The notes under the pieces: model-generated
Told to the model about the DNA's origin: nothing
Seen by the model: only the letters and a program-made list of their open reading frames with translations
Databases searched by the model: none
NCBI GenBank assembly: GCA_946886875.1
Contig: CAMPJN010000170.1
Span: 1 to 7,834, forward strand
From: an uncultured Pseudomonas sp.
GTDB taxonomy: Bacteria; Pseudomonadota; Gammaproteobacteria; Pseudomonadales; Pseudomonadaceae
Reading direction: 5' to 3'
Length of the DNA stretch: 7,834 nucleotides
Program-made: the position numbers and the translations under genes
Shown here: positions 1 to 7,737 of the stretch, one piece after another
Layout of the letters: every line of letters starts with the position of its first letter
Position numbering within the stretch: position 1 is the stretch's first letter

Positions 1-1213
<1,213 letters not shown>

Positions 1214-1250
1214 ATAATCAACGTTTAAAGATTTTTAATAGGAGTGTTAC

Positions 1251-1586
1251 ATGAGCTTTTTGATCCCCGCCGCATACGCCGATGCAGCCGCCCCGGCCGC
1301 AGGCCCAGCCGGCACCGGTTTTGAGTGGGTATTTCTGGTCGGTTTTCTGGTCATCTTCTATCTGATGATCTGGCGTCCCCAGGCCAAGCGCGCGAAAGAG
1401 CACAAGAGCCTGATCGGCGGCCTGCAGAAGGGCGACGAAGTGGTCACCACTGGCGGTATCGCCGGCAAAGTTAACAAGGTCAGCGATGACTTCGTGGTTA
1501 TCGAAGTGTCCGATACCGTCGAACTGAAGATCCAGAAGGTCGCTATTGCCGCGACCTTGCCCAAGGGCACGCTTAAAGCGATTTAA
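1251..1586 (+). CDS. yajC: Sec translocon accessory protein YajC
   Basis: YajC is a small inner-membrane protein that joins SecD and SecF in the complex assisting SecYEG. The 111-residue length is typical (about 110 in E. coli). The N-terminus is short and rich in Ala and Pro. A single membrane helix spans about residues 24-41, followed directly by the family signature WRPQAKRAKEHK (41-52) and then a small cytoplasmic domain containing GDEVVTTGGIAGKV (61-74). ATG 1251 has an AGGAG Shine-Dalgarno at 1240-1244. The gene starts 37 bases after tgt in an AT-rich spacer; I see no convincing promoter or terminator there, so readthrough from queA-tgt is likely. YajC is not essential in E. coli, and its exact mechanism is unsettled. 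Confidence 0.96.
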   Translation: MSFLIPAAYADAAAPAAGPAGTGFEWVFLVGFLVIFYLMIWRPQAKRAKEHKSLIGGLQKGDEVVTTGGIAGKVNKVSDDFVVIEVSDTVELKIQKVAIAATLPKGTLKAI

Positions 1587-1608
1587 GTTCAACACCTTTA
1601 CCACTCGA

Positions 1609-1629
1609 CGGGGCGCTTAATGCGCCCCG
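1609..1629 (+). repeat. GC-rich hairpin between yajC and secD
   Basis: Perfect 8-base-pair stem: CGGGGCGC at 1609-1616, loop TTAAT at 1617-1621, and GCGCCCCG at 1622-1629. It is followed by CGTCATAAC rather than a run of T, so it is not a standard intrinsic terminator. It ends 19 bases before the secD ATG, close to the weak ribosome site there. It may stabilise or process the mRNA, attenuate it, or tune secD translation; the sequence does not tell which. Confidence 0.6.
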
Positions 1630-1648
1630 CGTCATAACGGGCGGCGTC

Positions 1649-3517
1649 ATGCTCAACAAATTCCCCCTCTGGAAGTACCTGCTGATCCTGGCTGTGCTGG
1701 CGATTGGCTTCCTTTATTCTGCGCCGAATCTGTACCCTGATGACCCGGCGATCCAGGTCAGCGGTATCAGCACAGCCATGCAGGTCCAGCAAGCCGATCT
1801 GGATCGTGCCAGCCGTGCCTTGCAGGACGCCGGTATCGAGGTCAAGGCGACCAGCGTCACCAATCAAGGTCGCACCGGTTTGCTGCGTCTGACCAAGCAG
1901 GCCGACCAATTGCCGGCCAAGGATGTGGTGCGCAAGGTGCTGGGCGAGGAGTTCGTGGTCGCCCTGAACCTCGCGCAAACCACGCCCGACTGGCTGCGCA
2001 GTGTCGGCGCCGGTCCGATGAAGTTGGGCTTGGATTTGTCCGGTGGCGTGCACTTTCTGATGGAAGTGGACATGGACAAGGCGCTGGATGCGCGGCGCAA
2101 GGTCTACGAGGGTGAAGTCAAAAGCATGCTGCGCAAGGAGCGCGTGCGTTATCGCAGCTTGCCGGAAGTCAATGGCTCGATTCAGCTGGGTTTCGTCGAC
2201 GAGGCCACGCTGGAAAAAGCGCAAAATCTGATCAGTAAGGAGTTCAACGATTTCGAGCTGACCACCGTCGAGCGCGATAGCTTGCAGGTGCTGCGACTGT
2301 CGTTGAGCCAGGCGAAAATCGCCGAGATTCGCGAATACTCGATCAAGCAGAACCTGACCACGGTGCGTAACCGGGTCAACGAGCTGGGCGTTGCCGAGCC
2401 TTTGGTGCAGCGTCAGGGGGCTAACCGCATCGTGGTCGAGTTGCCGGGCGTGCAGGACACTGCCGAAGCCAAGCGCATTCTCGGTAAGACCGCCAACCTG
2501 GAATTCCGTCTGGCCGCTGAGCTGGATGCATCCAAGGCTACCACTGAAGCGTTCGAATTCCGCGAGGAAGGCCGTCCGCCGGCGCAGTTGGAGCGGGAGC
2601 TGATCATCACCGGCGATCAGGTGACCGATGCTCAGGCCAGCTTCGACGAAAACGGTAGCCCGCAGGTCAATATCCGTCTGGATGGCCATGGCGGCGAGTT
2701 GATGAACCGCGCGACCCGCAACAATGTCGGGCGCAGCATGGCGGTGATCTTTATCGAGCAGAAGCCGATCCTGCGCTACATGCGTCAGGTGGTCGATGGC
2801 GTCGAGAAAGAAGTCGCGGTGCAAACCTTCGTCGAAGAAAAGAAGATCATCAGCTTGGCGACCATTCAGTCGGCCTTGGGCAGTCAGTTCCGCATCACCG
2901 GCCTCGACGGCCCTGGCGAGTCGACCGAGCTGGCGCTGCTGCTACGTGCCGGTGGTTTGGCTGCGCCCATGTACTTCGCCGAAGAACGCACCATAGGTCC
3001 GAGCCTGGGTGCGGACAACATTGCCAAGGGTGTCGATGCTTCGCTGTGGGGCATGCTCTTCGTGTCGCTGTTTATCATCGCCATCTATCGCGTCTTCGGC
3101 GTGCTGGCGACCATTGCCTTGGCTCTCAACATGGTGCTGCTGCTGGCGCTGATGTCGTTGCTCAGTGCCACCCTGACCTTGCCGGGGATCGCCGGTATCG
3201 TCCTGACCATGGGTATGGCGGTGGATGCCAACGTGCTGATCTTCTCGCGTATTCGCGAGGAAATCGCCAATGGCATGTCGATCCAGCGTGCCATTCACGA
3301 AGGCTTCGACCGCGCCTATTCGGCGATTATCGACGGCAACCTGACCACCCTGTTGGTGGGCGGCATTCTGTTCGCCATGGGTACCGGGCCGGTCAAAGGC
3401 TTTGCGGTGACCCTGTCGCTGGGCATTCTCACGTCGATGTTCACTGCCATTCTGGTGACTCGTGCCATGGTCAACTTGAGCTTCGGCGGGCGTGACCTGA
3501 AGAAGTTGTGGATTTAA
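1649..3517 (+). CDS. secD: Protein translocase subunit SecD
   Basis: SecD pairs with SecF to pull exported proteins through SecYEG on the periplasmic side, driven by proton flow. The 622-residue product is close to the E. coli length (615). The N-terminus MLNKFPLWKYLLIL leads into membrane helix 1 (about 9-26). A large periplasmic region follows with the LGLDLSGGVHFLMEVD motif at 126-141, TVRNRVNELGVAEP at 238-251 and ERTIGPSLGADNI at 446-458. Helices 2-6 lie at about 464-482, 487-507, 512-533, 559-579 and 583-606. Asp526 in GMAVDANVLIFSRIREE matches E. coli Asp519, a residue needed for proton-driven function; the distance to the C-terminus is identical (96 residues). ATG 1649 is chosen because the N-terminus matches the family, although only a weak GGGCGG precedes it. 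It is 62 bases after yajC and 9 before secF. Confidence 0.98.
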   Translation: MLNKFPLWKYLLILAVLAIGFLYSAPNLYPDDPAIQVSGISTAMQVQQADLDRASRALQDAGIEVKATSVTNQGRTGLLRLTKQADQLPAKDVVRKVLGEEFVVALNLAQTTPDWLRSVGAGPMKLGLDLSGGVHFLMEVDMDKALDARRKVYEGEVKSMLRKERVRYRSLPEVNGSIQLGFVDEATLEKAQNLISKEFNDFELTTVERDSLQVLRLSLSQAKIAEIREYSIKQNLTTVRNRVNELGVAEPLVQRQGANRIVVELPGVQDTAEAKRILGKTANLEFRLAAELDASKATTEAFEFREEGRPPAQLERELIITGDQVTDAQASFDENGSPQVNIRLDGHGGELMNRATRNNVGRSMAVIFIEQKPILRYMRQVVDGVEKEVAVQTFVEEKKIISLATIQSALGSQFRITGLDGPGESTELALLLRAGGLAAPMYFAEERTIGPSLGADNIAKGVDASLWGMLFVSLFIIAIYRVFGVLATIALALNMVLLLALMSLLSATLTLPGIAGIVLTMGMAVDANVLIFSRIREEIANGMSIQRAIHEGFDRAYSAIIDGNLTTLLVGGILFAMGTGPVKGFAVTLSLGILTSMFTAILVTRAMVNLSFGGRDLKKLWI

Positions 3518-3526
3518 GGGGCTGAG

Positions 3527-4432
3527 ATGAATCGTGTAATCAACTTTATGGGCGTGCGCAATATTGCGTTCGCCCTCACCCTGGTCGTGACGTTCATCGC
3601 GCTGGGCAGCTTGGTAGTGAAAGGCCTGAATTTCGGTCTGGATTTTACCGGCGGCACCCAGATCGAGCTGGCCTACGAGCAGCCGGCCGACCTCGGCAAA
3701 ATTCGCCAGCAACTGGCAGATGCCGGTTATGACAAGGCAGTAGTGCAGAGCTTCGGTGCTACTACCGAGGTGGTGGTGCGCATGCAGGGCGACGATCCCG
3801 ATCTGGGTATCAAGGTCGCGGCTGTATTGCGCCAGGCGGGTGACAAGCTGGAGGTGAACAAGGTCGAGTTCGTCGGTCCGCAGGTCGGCGAAGAGCTGCG
3901 TGACCAGGGCGGTCTCGGCATGTTGCTGGCATTGGGCGGGGTCATGCTGTATCTGGCCTTCCGCTTTCAGTGGAAGTTCTCCATGGGCGCCTTCGTCTCG
4001 CTGGTGCACGACGTTATTGTCACCCTGGGGTTTATGTCGTTCTTCCAGATCACTTTCGATCTGACGGTGCTGGCGGCGCTGCTGGCGATCATCGGCTACT
4101 CGCTGAACGACACCATCGTGGTGTTCGACCGGGTGCGCGAAAACTTCCGGGTGTTGCGCAAGGCCAGCTTGATCGAGAACATCAATATTTCCACCACTCA
4201 GACCCTGTTGCGCACCCTGGCGACTTCGATCTCCACCTTGCTGGCCATTGCCGCCTTGCTGATATTCGGTGGCGATAATCTGTTCGGCTTTGCGATCGCG
4301 CTGTTCGTGGGGGTGCTGGTGGGTACCTATTCGTCGATCTACATCTCCAACGTCGTACTGATCTGGCTCGATCTGCGTGTGGAAGACTTGATTCCGCCGG
4401 TGGTGGCCGAGGAAGTCGACGAGCGCCCCTGA
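3527..4432 (+). CDS. secF: Protein translocase subunit SecF
   Basis: SecF is the partner half of the SecDF proton-driven export motor in the inner membrane. The 301 residues show the expected plan. Helix 1 is at about 12-30. A short periplasmic domain follows, with GLDFTGGTQIEL at 37-48 and VEFVGPQVGEEL at 113-124. The C-terminal half holds a five-helix bundle, roughly 128-147, 154-176, 179-200, 233-248 and 252-281. The signature GYSLNDTIVVFDRVREN at 190-206 carries the conserved Asp195, Asp201 and Arg204. ATG 3527 has AAGGGG at 3516-3521, overlapping the secD stop, so the two are tightly coupled as expected for subunits of one complex. It is slightly shorter than E. coli SecF (323), with no sign of truncation. 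No terminator follows, so transcripts may run into the next gene. Confidence 0.98.
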   Translation: MNRVINFMGVRNIAFALTLVVTFIALGSLVVKGLNFGLDFTGGTQIELAYEQPADLGKIRQQLADAGYDKAVVQSFGATTEVVVRMQGDDPDLGIKVAAVLRQAGDKLEVNKVEFVGPQVGEELRDQGGLGMLLALGGVMLYLAFRFQWKFSMGAFVSLVHDVIVTLGFMSFFQITFDLTVLAALLAIIGYSLNDTIVVFDRVRENFRVLRKASLIENINISTTQTLLRTLATSISTLLAIAALLIFGGDNLFGFAIALFVGVLVGTYSSIYISNVVLIWLDLRVEDLIPPVVAEEVDERP

Positions 4433-4440
4433 CGCTATGC

Positions 4441-4482
4441 GGTTCATAAGCCGGTGCTTGCGCAAGGCCATGAATATGAACC
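4441..4482 (+). repeat. Nested inverted repeat after secF
   Basis: The arms GGTTCATA (4441-4448) and TATGAACC (4475-4482) are perfect 8-base complements separated by 26 bases. Inside the spacer is the perfect 10-base palindrome CTTGCGCAAG (4457-4466). The sequence shows the symmetry directly; whether it folds in RNA or binds a protein dimer is inference. There is no T-tract after it, so it is not an obvious terminator of the sec operon. Confidence 0.5.
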
Positions 4483-4512
4483 AATTTCACTTGTTCGTTG
4501 TCTGACGCGTAG

Positions 4513-4533
4513 GCCAGGCGTAATTCGCCTGGC
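4513..4533 (+). repeat. Hairpin upstream of the glycine-zipper gene
   Basis: Perfect 8-base-pair stem GCCAGGCG (4513-4520) and CGCCTGGC (4526-4533) with the loop TAATT. It ends 10 bases before the AGGAG ribosome site and has no T-tract, so it is more likely an mRNA leader structure than a terminator. In architecture it resembles the hairpin ahead of secD: 8-bp stem, 5-base A/T loop. Confidence 0.6.
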
Positions 4534-4543
4534 AGCATCGATC

Positions 4544-4548
4544 AGGAG
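4544..4548 (+). promoter_or_regulatory. Shine-Dalgarno site for the glycine-zipper gene
   Basis: AGGAG with a 7-base spacer sets the start at ATG 4556. The open frame extends upstream to 4454, but that extension covers both arms of the hairpin and reads as non-membrane, arginine-rich sequence unlike an exported protein's N-terminus. Confidence 0.8.
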
Positions 4549-4555
4549 TTTTGCT

Positions 4556-5092
4556 ATGAACAAGTCAATGGTTGTTGGCGCCGTACTGGGTGCGGTTGCG
4601 GTAACGGCCGGCGGTGCTGTCGCTACCTATAGCCTGGTTGGCGGCCCGGAATACGCTGAGGTACTGGCGGTAAAACCGGTTAAAGAAACCATCAAGACGC
4701 CACGCCAGGTCTGTCAGGATGTAACCGTCACCCGGCAGAAACCGGTGCAGGATCAGCACAAGATTGCCGGTACGGCGATCGGTGCGGTGGTAGGTGGGTT
4801 GCTGGGCAATCAGATCGGTGGCGGTAATGGCAAGAAGATCGCCACTGTTGCCGGCGCGGTCGGCGGCGGTTATGCCGGCAACAAGGTGCAGGGCAGCATG
4901 CAGGCCAACGACACCTATACCACCACTGAAAACCGCTGCAGTACGGTTACCGACACCAGCGAGAAAGTGGTCGGTTATGACGTCAAGTATCAGTTGGACG
5001 GCAAGGAAGGTCGGGTACGTATGGAGAGCGATCCGGGTAGCCGGATTCCGGTTGAAGACGGCAAGTTGGTATTGACCCAGGTCGGTGACTGA
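4556..5092 (+). CDS. Glycine-zipper 2TM-domain envelope protein, function unknown
   Basis: The 178-residue product has an N-terminal hydrophobic segment (about 5-26, MVVGAVLGAVAVTAGGAVAT) that could be a membrane anchor or signal peptide. A polar stretch with Cys53 follows. Residues about 70-110 form a glycine-zipper region, with two hydrophobic helices rich in spaced Gly (AGTAIGAVVGGLLGNQIGGG, then ATVAGAVGGGYAGNKVQG). The C-terminal domain (about 120-178) holds Cys128 and YDVKYQLDGKEGRVRMESDP, which looks like the tail seen in relatives of the rickettsial 17 kDa antigen/SlyB group. No lipobox cysteine is present, so it is probably not a lipoprotein, unlike SlyB. It sits between secF and suhB, as I recall for P. 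aeruginosa PA3819. The start at 4556 follows a strong AGGAG. A role in envelope integrity is plausible but unproven. Confidence 0.88.
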   Translation: MNKSMVVGAVLGAVAVTAGGAVATYSLVGGPEYAEVLAVKPVKETIKTPRQVCQDVTVTRQKPVQDQHKIAGTAIGAVVGGLLGNQIGGGNGKKIATVAGAVGGGYAGNKVQGSMQANDTYTTTENRCSTVTDTSEKVVGYDVKYQLDGKEGRVRMESDPGSRIPVEDGKLVLTQVGD

Positions 5093-5097
5093 AATCA

Positions 5098-5139
5098 GCT
5101 CAATAAAAAAGCGCCCCGCGGGGCGCTTTTTTATTGAGC
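5098..5139. terminator. Bidirectional intrinsic terminator, 42-base perfect palindrome
   Basis: Bases 5098-5139 are self-complementary without a mismatch, centred between 5118 and 5119. The core GCGCCCCG/CGGGGCGC (5111-5126) is flanked by AAAAAA (5105-5110) and TTTTTT (5127-5132). Read on either strand it gives a GC stem followed by a U-run, so it can stop the plus-strand glycine-zipper transcript and the minus-strand suhB transcript. It begins 5 bases after the upstream stop and ends 10 bases from the suhB stop, as expected between convergent genes. Confidence 0.95.
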
Positions 5140-5149
5140 GTTTTTGCGA

Positions 5150-5965
5150 TCAGCGTTTCAGTGAAGCCGACAGATGCGGTTGGATTGCTGTCAGGACTGC
5201 CTTGAAGCATTTGGTGTTGCCGGCCACGATCTGGCCTTTTTCGAGGAATTCATGACCGCCGCTGAAATCACTGATCAGGCCGCCGGCTTCCTGGATCAGC
5301 AGCGCGCCGGCTGCCATGTCCCACTCGGAAAGGCCGAACTCCCAGAACGCATCGAAGCGTCCTGCGGCAACGTAAGCCAGGTCCAGGCTGGCAGCGCCGG
5401 CGCGGCGGATGCCGGCGGTCTGGCCGACCAGGCTGCGGAACATGCCAATGTAGTTTTCCAGGTTATCCATCTGGCTGTCGCGGAATGGGAAGCCGGTGCC
5501 GAGCAGCGCGCCTTCCAGGCTCTTGCGACTGCTGACGCGCAGGCGACGGCCATTCAGTGCGGCGCCGCGGCCACGGCTGGCGGTGAATTCTTCCTGGCGC
5601 ACCGGGTCGATGATTACCGCGTGTTCCAGGCGGCCGCGATATTTGCAGGCCACGCTGACAGCGTAATGAGGGATGCCGCGGATAAAGTTGGTGGTGCCGT
5701 CCAGGGGGTCGATGATCCACAAGTAGTCAGCGCCATCACCGCTACCTTCGATGAGGCCGCCTTCTTCACCGAGAAAACCGTGGTTCGGGTAGGCCTTGCG
5801 CAGTGCCTGGATGATCAGTTGCTCTGCGGAGCGGTCGATCTCGGTCACGTAGTCTTTGGCATCTTTCTCGTCGACCGAGATGACGTCCAAGCGTTCGGTA
5901 GAGCGGAAGATCATTTCACCGGCGCTACGGGCTGCGCGCAGCGCGATATTCAGCATGGGCTGCAT
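5150..5965 (-). CDS. suhB: SuhB, inositol-1-monophosphatase family protein
   Basis: SuhB belongs to the Mg-dependent, lithium-sensitive inositol monophosphatase family. In E. coli it also acts as an RNA polymerase/Nus-complex partner in rRNA antitermination, and in Pseudomonas it has been linked to virulence control. The 271 residues match the usual length (267 in E. coli). Metal-site motifs are intact: GEE at 66-68 with Glu67, WIIDPLDGTTNF at 83-94 with Asp86 and Asp89, and the second signature WDMAAGALLIQEAGG at 215-229 with Asp216. The start at 5965 is preceded on the minus strand by AGGTGA with a 7-base spacer. It is convergent with the glycine-zipper gene across a shared terminator and divergent from trmJ. 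Whether phosphatase activity or the transcription role matters more in this organism cannot be read from the sequence. Confidence 0.97.
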   Translation of the reverse strand: MQPMLNIALRAARSAGEMIFRSTERLDVISVDEKDAKDYVTEIDRSAEQLIIQALRKAYPNHGFLGEEGGLIEGSGDGADYLWIIDPLDGTTNFIRGIPHYAVSVACKYRGRLEHAVIIDPVRQEEFTASRGRGAALNGRRLRVSSRKSLEGALLGTGFPFRDSQMDNLENYIGMFRSLVGQTAGIRRAGAASLDLAYVAAGRFDAFWEFGLSEWDMAAGALLIQEAGGLISDFSGGHEFLEKGQIVAGNTKCFKAVLTAIQPHLSASLKR

Positions 5966-6000
5966 GGATGATTCACCTGGGTCGTTAAAGAAAGCCGGCC

Positions 6001-6028
6001 ATATTAGCAGAAAAGCCTGCGGGTTGAA
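6001..6028 (-). promoter_or_regulatory. Candidate suhB promoter
   Basis: On the minus strand TTCAAC (complement of 6023-6028) and TAATAT (complement of 6001-6006) are 16 bases apart and would start transcription about 30 bases before the suhB ATG. The -10 matches 4 of 6 consensus bases and the -35 only 3 of 6, so this is a position-based guess. Confidence 0.35.
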
Positions 6029-6057
6029 GTGCCGTCTGTGTCTTGCATGGCATTAAT

Positions 6058-6086
6058 GGGGGGGCTTCTGTAAGATTTGCTCCCCC
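6058..6086 (+). repeat. G-tract hairpin in the trmJ leader
   Basis: Seven G plus C (6058-6065) can pair with GCTCCCCC (6079-6086), giving 8 pairs with one G-U wobble and a 13-base loop. The loop contains TAAGAT (6071-6076), which resembles a -10 box, though I see no good -35 at the right distance. The element ends 26 bases before the likely trmJ start. It could be a leader structure or simply part of a divergent promoter region. Confidence 0.4.
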
Positions 6087-6100
6087 TCCGCTGTCAGTGC

Positions 6101-6106
6101 GAGTGA
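6101..6106 (+). promoter_or_regulatory. Candidate Shine-Dalgarno site for a TTG start of trmJ
   Basis: GAGTGA with a 5-base spacer precedes TTG 6112. In-frame alternatives GTG 6097 and GTG 6103 have poorer upstream sequence. Confidence 0.45.
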
Positions 6107-6111
6107 TCGTT

Positions 6112-6891
6112 TTGCTGGAAAATATTCGCGTAGTTTTGGTCAATACCAGTCACCCCGGCAATATCGGCGGCGCGGCGCGGGCCATGAAGAACATGGGTTT
6201 GTCGCGCTTGGTGCTGGTCGACCCACAGGACTTCCCCAGTGGCGATGCGGTGGCCCGTGCTTCGGGTGCTACCGATATTCTCGATGGCGCGCAGGTGGTC
6301 GAGACCCTGGAGCAGGCGCTGGTCGGCTGCAGCCTGGTATTGGGCACCAGCGCGCGCGACAGGCGCATCCCTTGGCCGTTGCTCGATCCGCGTGAGTGCG
6401 GCGTTACAGCGTGCGAGCAGGCGCTGCAGGGAGCTGAGGTGGCGTTGGTCTTCGGTCGTGAATACGCCGGCTTGACCAACGAAGAGCTGCAGCGTTGTCA
6501 TTTCCATGTGCACATCCCCTCCGATCCGGATTTCAGTTCTCTGAATCTGGCTGCGGCGGTTCAGGTTTTGGCCTACGAAGTACGCATGGCCTGGCTGGCG
6601 GCGCAGAACAAACCGACCAAGACGTTGAAGGTGGAAACCACTGCGATCCAGAGTTCGCAACCGGTTACCGCGGATGAGTTGGAGTCGTTCTATGTGCACC
6701 TGGAGCAGGCTCTGGTCGAAATAGGTTTTCTCGACCCGGCCAAGCCGCGGCATCTGATGAGTCGCTTACGTCGCTTGTACGGGCGCAGCGCGGTCAGTAA
6801 GTTGGAGATGAATATTTTGCGCGGCATCTTGACCGAGACCGTCAAGGCGGCGCGTGGCCAACACCATAAACAGGGGAAGTCTGATGTTTGA
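6112..6891 (+). CDS. trmJ: tRNA (cytidine/uridine-32-2'-O)-methyltransferase TrmJ
   Basis: TrmJ is a SPOUT (SpoU/TrmH-type) methyltransferase that uses S-adenosylmethionine to methylate the 2'-O of residue 32 in the anticodon loop; in P. aeruginosa it has been tied to oxidative-stress tolerance. The three knot motifs are clear: [19 protein letters not shown] (11-29) with Arg23, [15 protein letters not shown] (112-126), and [20 protein letters not shown] (135-154). The C-terminal extension (about 185-249), with [20 protein letters not shown], is typical of TrmJ. The frame is open from TTG 6043, but homology begins at MLENIRVV, pointing to TTG 6112 and a 259-residue protein; GTG 6103 or GTG 6097 remain possible. 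No in-frame ATG lies near the N-terminus. The last 8 bases overlap cysE, suggesting coupled translation. Confidence 0.93.
   Translation: MLENIRVVLVNTSHPGNIGGAARAMKNMGLSRLVLVDPQDFPSGDAVARASGATDILDGAQVVETLEQALVGCSLVLGTSARDRRIPWPLLDPRECGVTACEQALQGAEVALVFGREYAGLTNEELQRCHFHVHIPSDPDFSSLNLAAAVQVLAYEVRMAWLAAQNKPTKTLKVETTAIQSSQPVTADELESFYVHLEQALVEIGFLDPAKPRHLMSRLRRLYGRSAVSKLEMNILRGILTETVKAARGQHHKQGKSDV
6872..6877 (+). promoter_or_regulatory. Shine-Dalgarno site for cysE
   Basis: AGGGGA inside the trmJ tail, 6 bases before ATG 6884. It fixes the cysE start over the earlier in-frame start at 6854, which would add ten residues not found in the family. Confidence 0.75.
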
Positions 6892-7663
6892 GCGCATGCA
6901 AGAGGATATCCAGAGCGTATTTCATCGCGATCCGGCGGCGCGTAACACCCTTGAAGTCGTGACCTGCTATCCCGGTTTGCATGCGGTCTGGTTGCATCGG
7001 GTGTCGCATGCTTTGTGGGGCTCCGGCTGGAAATGGCTGGCCCGTGTAGTGTCCAATTTCGGCCGCTGGGTCACCGGTATCGAGATTCATCCCGGAGCTA
7101 AAATCGGTCGGCGTTTCTTTATCGACCATGGCATGGGCATCGTCATCGGCGAAACCGCCGAGATCGGCAACGACGTCACGCTCTATCAGGGGGTGACCCT
7201 GGGGGGGACCAGTTGGGACAAGGGCAAGCGTCACCCGACGCTTGAGGATTGCGTGGTGGTCGGCGCTGGCGCCAAGGTGCTGGGGCCGTTTACCGTGGGT
7301 ATGGGGGCCAAGATCGGCTCCAATGCGGTGGTCACCAAGGCGGTGCCGGCGGGGGCGACTGCCGTGGGGATTCCGGCGCGGATCATCGTCAAGGTGGATG
7401 ACGAGCAGCAAGCCAAGCGCCAAGCTATCGCCGAGAAGCTTGGTTTCGATGCCTATGGTGTCGGTCAGGACATGCCGGACCCGGTGGCGCGAGCGATCGG
7501 TCAGATGCTCGATCATTTGCATGCGGTGGATGGCCGTCTGCAGGGCATGTGCGGCGCGCTCAAGGCCCTGGGTAGCGATTACTGCGCCAAGGACCTGCCG
7601 GAGTTGCGTGACGAAGACTTTGCCGGGGTGGTGAAGGAGGCCGAGGACAAGCCTGTTACCTGA
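6884..7663 (+). CDS. cysE: Serine O-acetyltransferase CysE
   Basis: CysE acetylates L-serine with acetyl-CoA to make O-acetylserine, the first step of cysteine synthesis and usually the point of cysteine feedback. The 259-residue product has an N-terminal helical part (1-60) and a left-handed beta-helix of hexapeptide repeats (about 65-170) with [20 protein letters not shown] and [20 protein letters not shown]. Active-site His82 and His117 match E. coli His158 and His193. Position 67 is Glu where E. coli has catalytic Asp143; B. subtilis-type CysE also has Glu, so this is a known variant. A tail of about 85 residues ([16 protein letters not shown]) follows the helix and is typical of Pseudomonas CysE as I recall it. 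It overlaps trmJ by 8 bases and precedes iscR; no clear terminator follows. Confidence 0.96.
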   Translation: MFERMQEDIQSVFHRDPAARNTLEVVTCYPGLHAVWLHRVSHALWGSGWKWLARVVSNFGRWVTGIEIHPGAKIGRRFFIDHGMGIVIGETAEIGNDVTLYQGVTLGGTSWDKGKRHPTLEDCVVVGAGAKVLGPFTVGMGAKIGSNAVVTKAVPAGATAVGIPARIIVKVDDEQQAKRQAIAEKLGFDAYGVGQDMPDPVARAIGQMLDHLHAVDGRLQGMCGALKALGSDYCAKDLPELRDEDFAGVVKEAEDKPVT

Positions 7664-7737
7664 TGCGCGGGGGCTAGCGTTTTGCTATTCTTTACGCCCT
7701 CCGGTCGCGCCTAATTCCGAGTAAATTGATAGGTCTT

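Noticed and set aside
1598..2824. A 408-codon open frame on the minus strand opposite secD
   Set aside because: Low-complexity Leu/Gln/His/Asp composition and full overlap with a well-supported secD; a codon-bias shadow.
2942..4471. A 509-codon open frame on the minus strand opposite secD and secF
   Set aside because: Its translation is rich in His, Gln and Arg with no recognisable domain, as expected of an antisense frame of GC-rich genes. secD and secF on the plus strand are unmistakable.
4498..4526. A sigma70 promoter (TTGTCT then TAATTC) before the glycine-zipper gene
   Set aside because: The spacing is right, but the -10 matches only 2 of 6 consensus bases and sits in the hairpin loop.
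4454..4555. An N-terminal extension of the glycine-zipper protein by 34 residues
   Set aside because: There is no ribosome site at 4454, the extension runs through hairpin-forming sequence, and it would bury the natural hydrophobic N-terminus. AGGAG at 4544 points to ATG 4556.
5174..5971. A 265-codon open frame on the plus strand opposite suhB
   Set aside because: suhB motifs are intact on the minus strand, and this frame would also have to run against the convergent layout; no motif seen.
7669..7701. A terminator after cysE formed by GGGGGC and GCCCTC with an inner TAGC/GCTA stem
   Set aside because: The pairing has an 8-base bulge and no T-run follows; too weak to call.
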